Assembly (NCBI GenBank): GCA_002255575.1
Contig: NCAT01000008.1
Coordinates: forward strand, 36,459-100,458
DNA: 64,000 nucleotides
Reading direction: 5' to 3'
Source: Acidocella sp. 20-57-95
GTDB taxonomy: Bacteria; Pseudomonadota; Alphaproteobacteria; Acetobacterales; Acetobacteraceae
The first letter of the stretch is position 1. Each line of letters begins with the position of its first letter. The position numbers were made by a program, and so were the translations under genes. The notes under the pieces were generated by a model that worked only from the letters and a program-made list of their open reading frames with translations, was not told where the DNA came from and ran no database searches. Of this stretch, positions 63,689 to 64,000 are shown in pieces.

Positions 63689-64000
63689 CCGCGGTTGAAC
63701 ACGCGGCGCTTCTAGCCTGGATGAGCAAAAAATCCGGAAAATAGTTATTATTCATTATCAACCTACCGCCTGATCCCCATCGTTTTTTCTATATTTCAAT
63801 AGGTTAGCAACATTCTGTCTCTTGTTGTGGATAAGTCACAATAAATGAATAATTTGCGATGATAATTATAAATAACTTGCGAACAAATATAGTAAAAGTT
63901 ACTAGGGCGTGTGGTCATTTGACTGGGGGATTCCGGCGCGAGGCTTTCTCTGATTCATAGCGGATCAGCATTTGAAAGGCTGATTTATGGGTCGCTATGG
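63689..64000. other. Intergenic followed by IS end
   Basis: After the lipoprotein gene a small stem GCCGCG / CGCGGC (63688-63693, 63702-63707) has no T-run. Then AT-rich sequence with no gene, up to the start of the partial IS element near 63905. Confidence 0.5.
63905..64000 (+). mobile_element. Left end of IS5-family element with start of transposase gene
   Basis: From about 63905 (GGGCGTGTGGTC) the composition changes. At 63987 an ATG begins MGRY, the usual opening of IS5-family (IS427/IS1031 group) transposases, preceded by a TTGAAAGGCTGATTT leader that also fits. The gene continues past the window, so only four whole codons are visible. The inverted repeat and target duplication cannot be confirmed because the right end is missing; TA or CTA next to 63905 would fit the group. 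Confidence 0.6.

Overview
The window looks like a chromosomal segment of an alphaproteobacterium, and the gene set suggests an acidophilic or soil-dwelling member of the Acetobacteraceae or wider Rhodospirillales. That placement is inference: it rests on ergothioneine genes, many solute-binding proteins and molybdenum enzymes, NDH-2 and IS5-type sequence, not on a phylogenetic marker. No rRNA, tRNA, CRISPR array or replication gene was recognised. Most genes sit in tight same-strand operons with 1-17 base overlaps.

Left edge (1-3.8 kb): an unusual cassette with an HprK-like kinase (cut by the window edge), two tandem paralogues of a small exported protein made of an RR signal-like leader fused to a minimal peptidase S74 self-cleaving domain, a GT2-TPR glycosyltransferase with no ordinary start codon, and a convergent PF14907-type nucleotidyltransferase. 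HprK-like kinase plus this nucleotidyltransferase is a pairing known from lasso and other RiPP loci, so this is the best candidate here for an undescribed peptide- or protein-modifying system.

Transport and catabolism (4-44 kb): two complete branched-chain-amino-acid-type (Liv/HAAT) ABC importers point away from each other. One reads leftward from 8751 with separate permeases; the other reads rightward from 13612 with a fused LivH-LivM permease. Both have a hairpin between the binding-protein gene and the permease gene. Between them lie a BKACE enzyme, an ornithine cyclodeaminase-family enzyme and an orphan TctC-type binding protein. After the second importer come a class II aldolase and an arylamine N-acetyltransferase with an extra N-terminal domain. 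From 21.6 to 32.4 kb a catabolic block carries a lactate-permease-type transporter, an alpha/beta hydrolase, a signal-less NMT1-like binding protein, a three-subunit molybdenum hydroxylase, a UbiD decarboxylase with its UbiX partner, and a GntR/FCD regulator. The two promoters of this block share a 20-base motif with 18 matches, a good operator candidate. From 38.9 back to 32.7 kb a leftward operon has an isochorismatase-like protein without the nucleophilic cysteine, an iron(III)-type ABC importer, an SDR and a dienelactone hydrolase, with a LysR regulator upstream. At 40-44 kb acetoacetate decarboxylase, a patatin phospholipase and 3-hydroxybutyrate dehydrogenase flank a decayed NDH-2 gene.

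Right part (44-64 kb): egtD-egtB for ergothioneine; then exbB-exbD, a TonB-dependent receptor and tonB; then a redox cluster of a DoxD-like membrane protein, a signal-less ModA-like protein, a cytochrome b561 and a Tat-type molybdopterin oxidoreductase. An envelope-glycan operon follows (nucleoside phosphorylase-like, DUF2064 transferase, membrane glycosyltransferase, radical SAM/SPASM, GT2), then a flippase, methyltransferase and GT2 group and a large lipoprotein. The window ends a few codons into what looks like an IS5-family transposase. An IS3 transposase tail at 21.25 kb and the NDH-2 pseudogene record older rearrangements.
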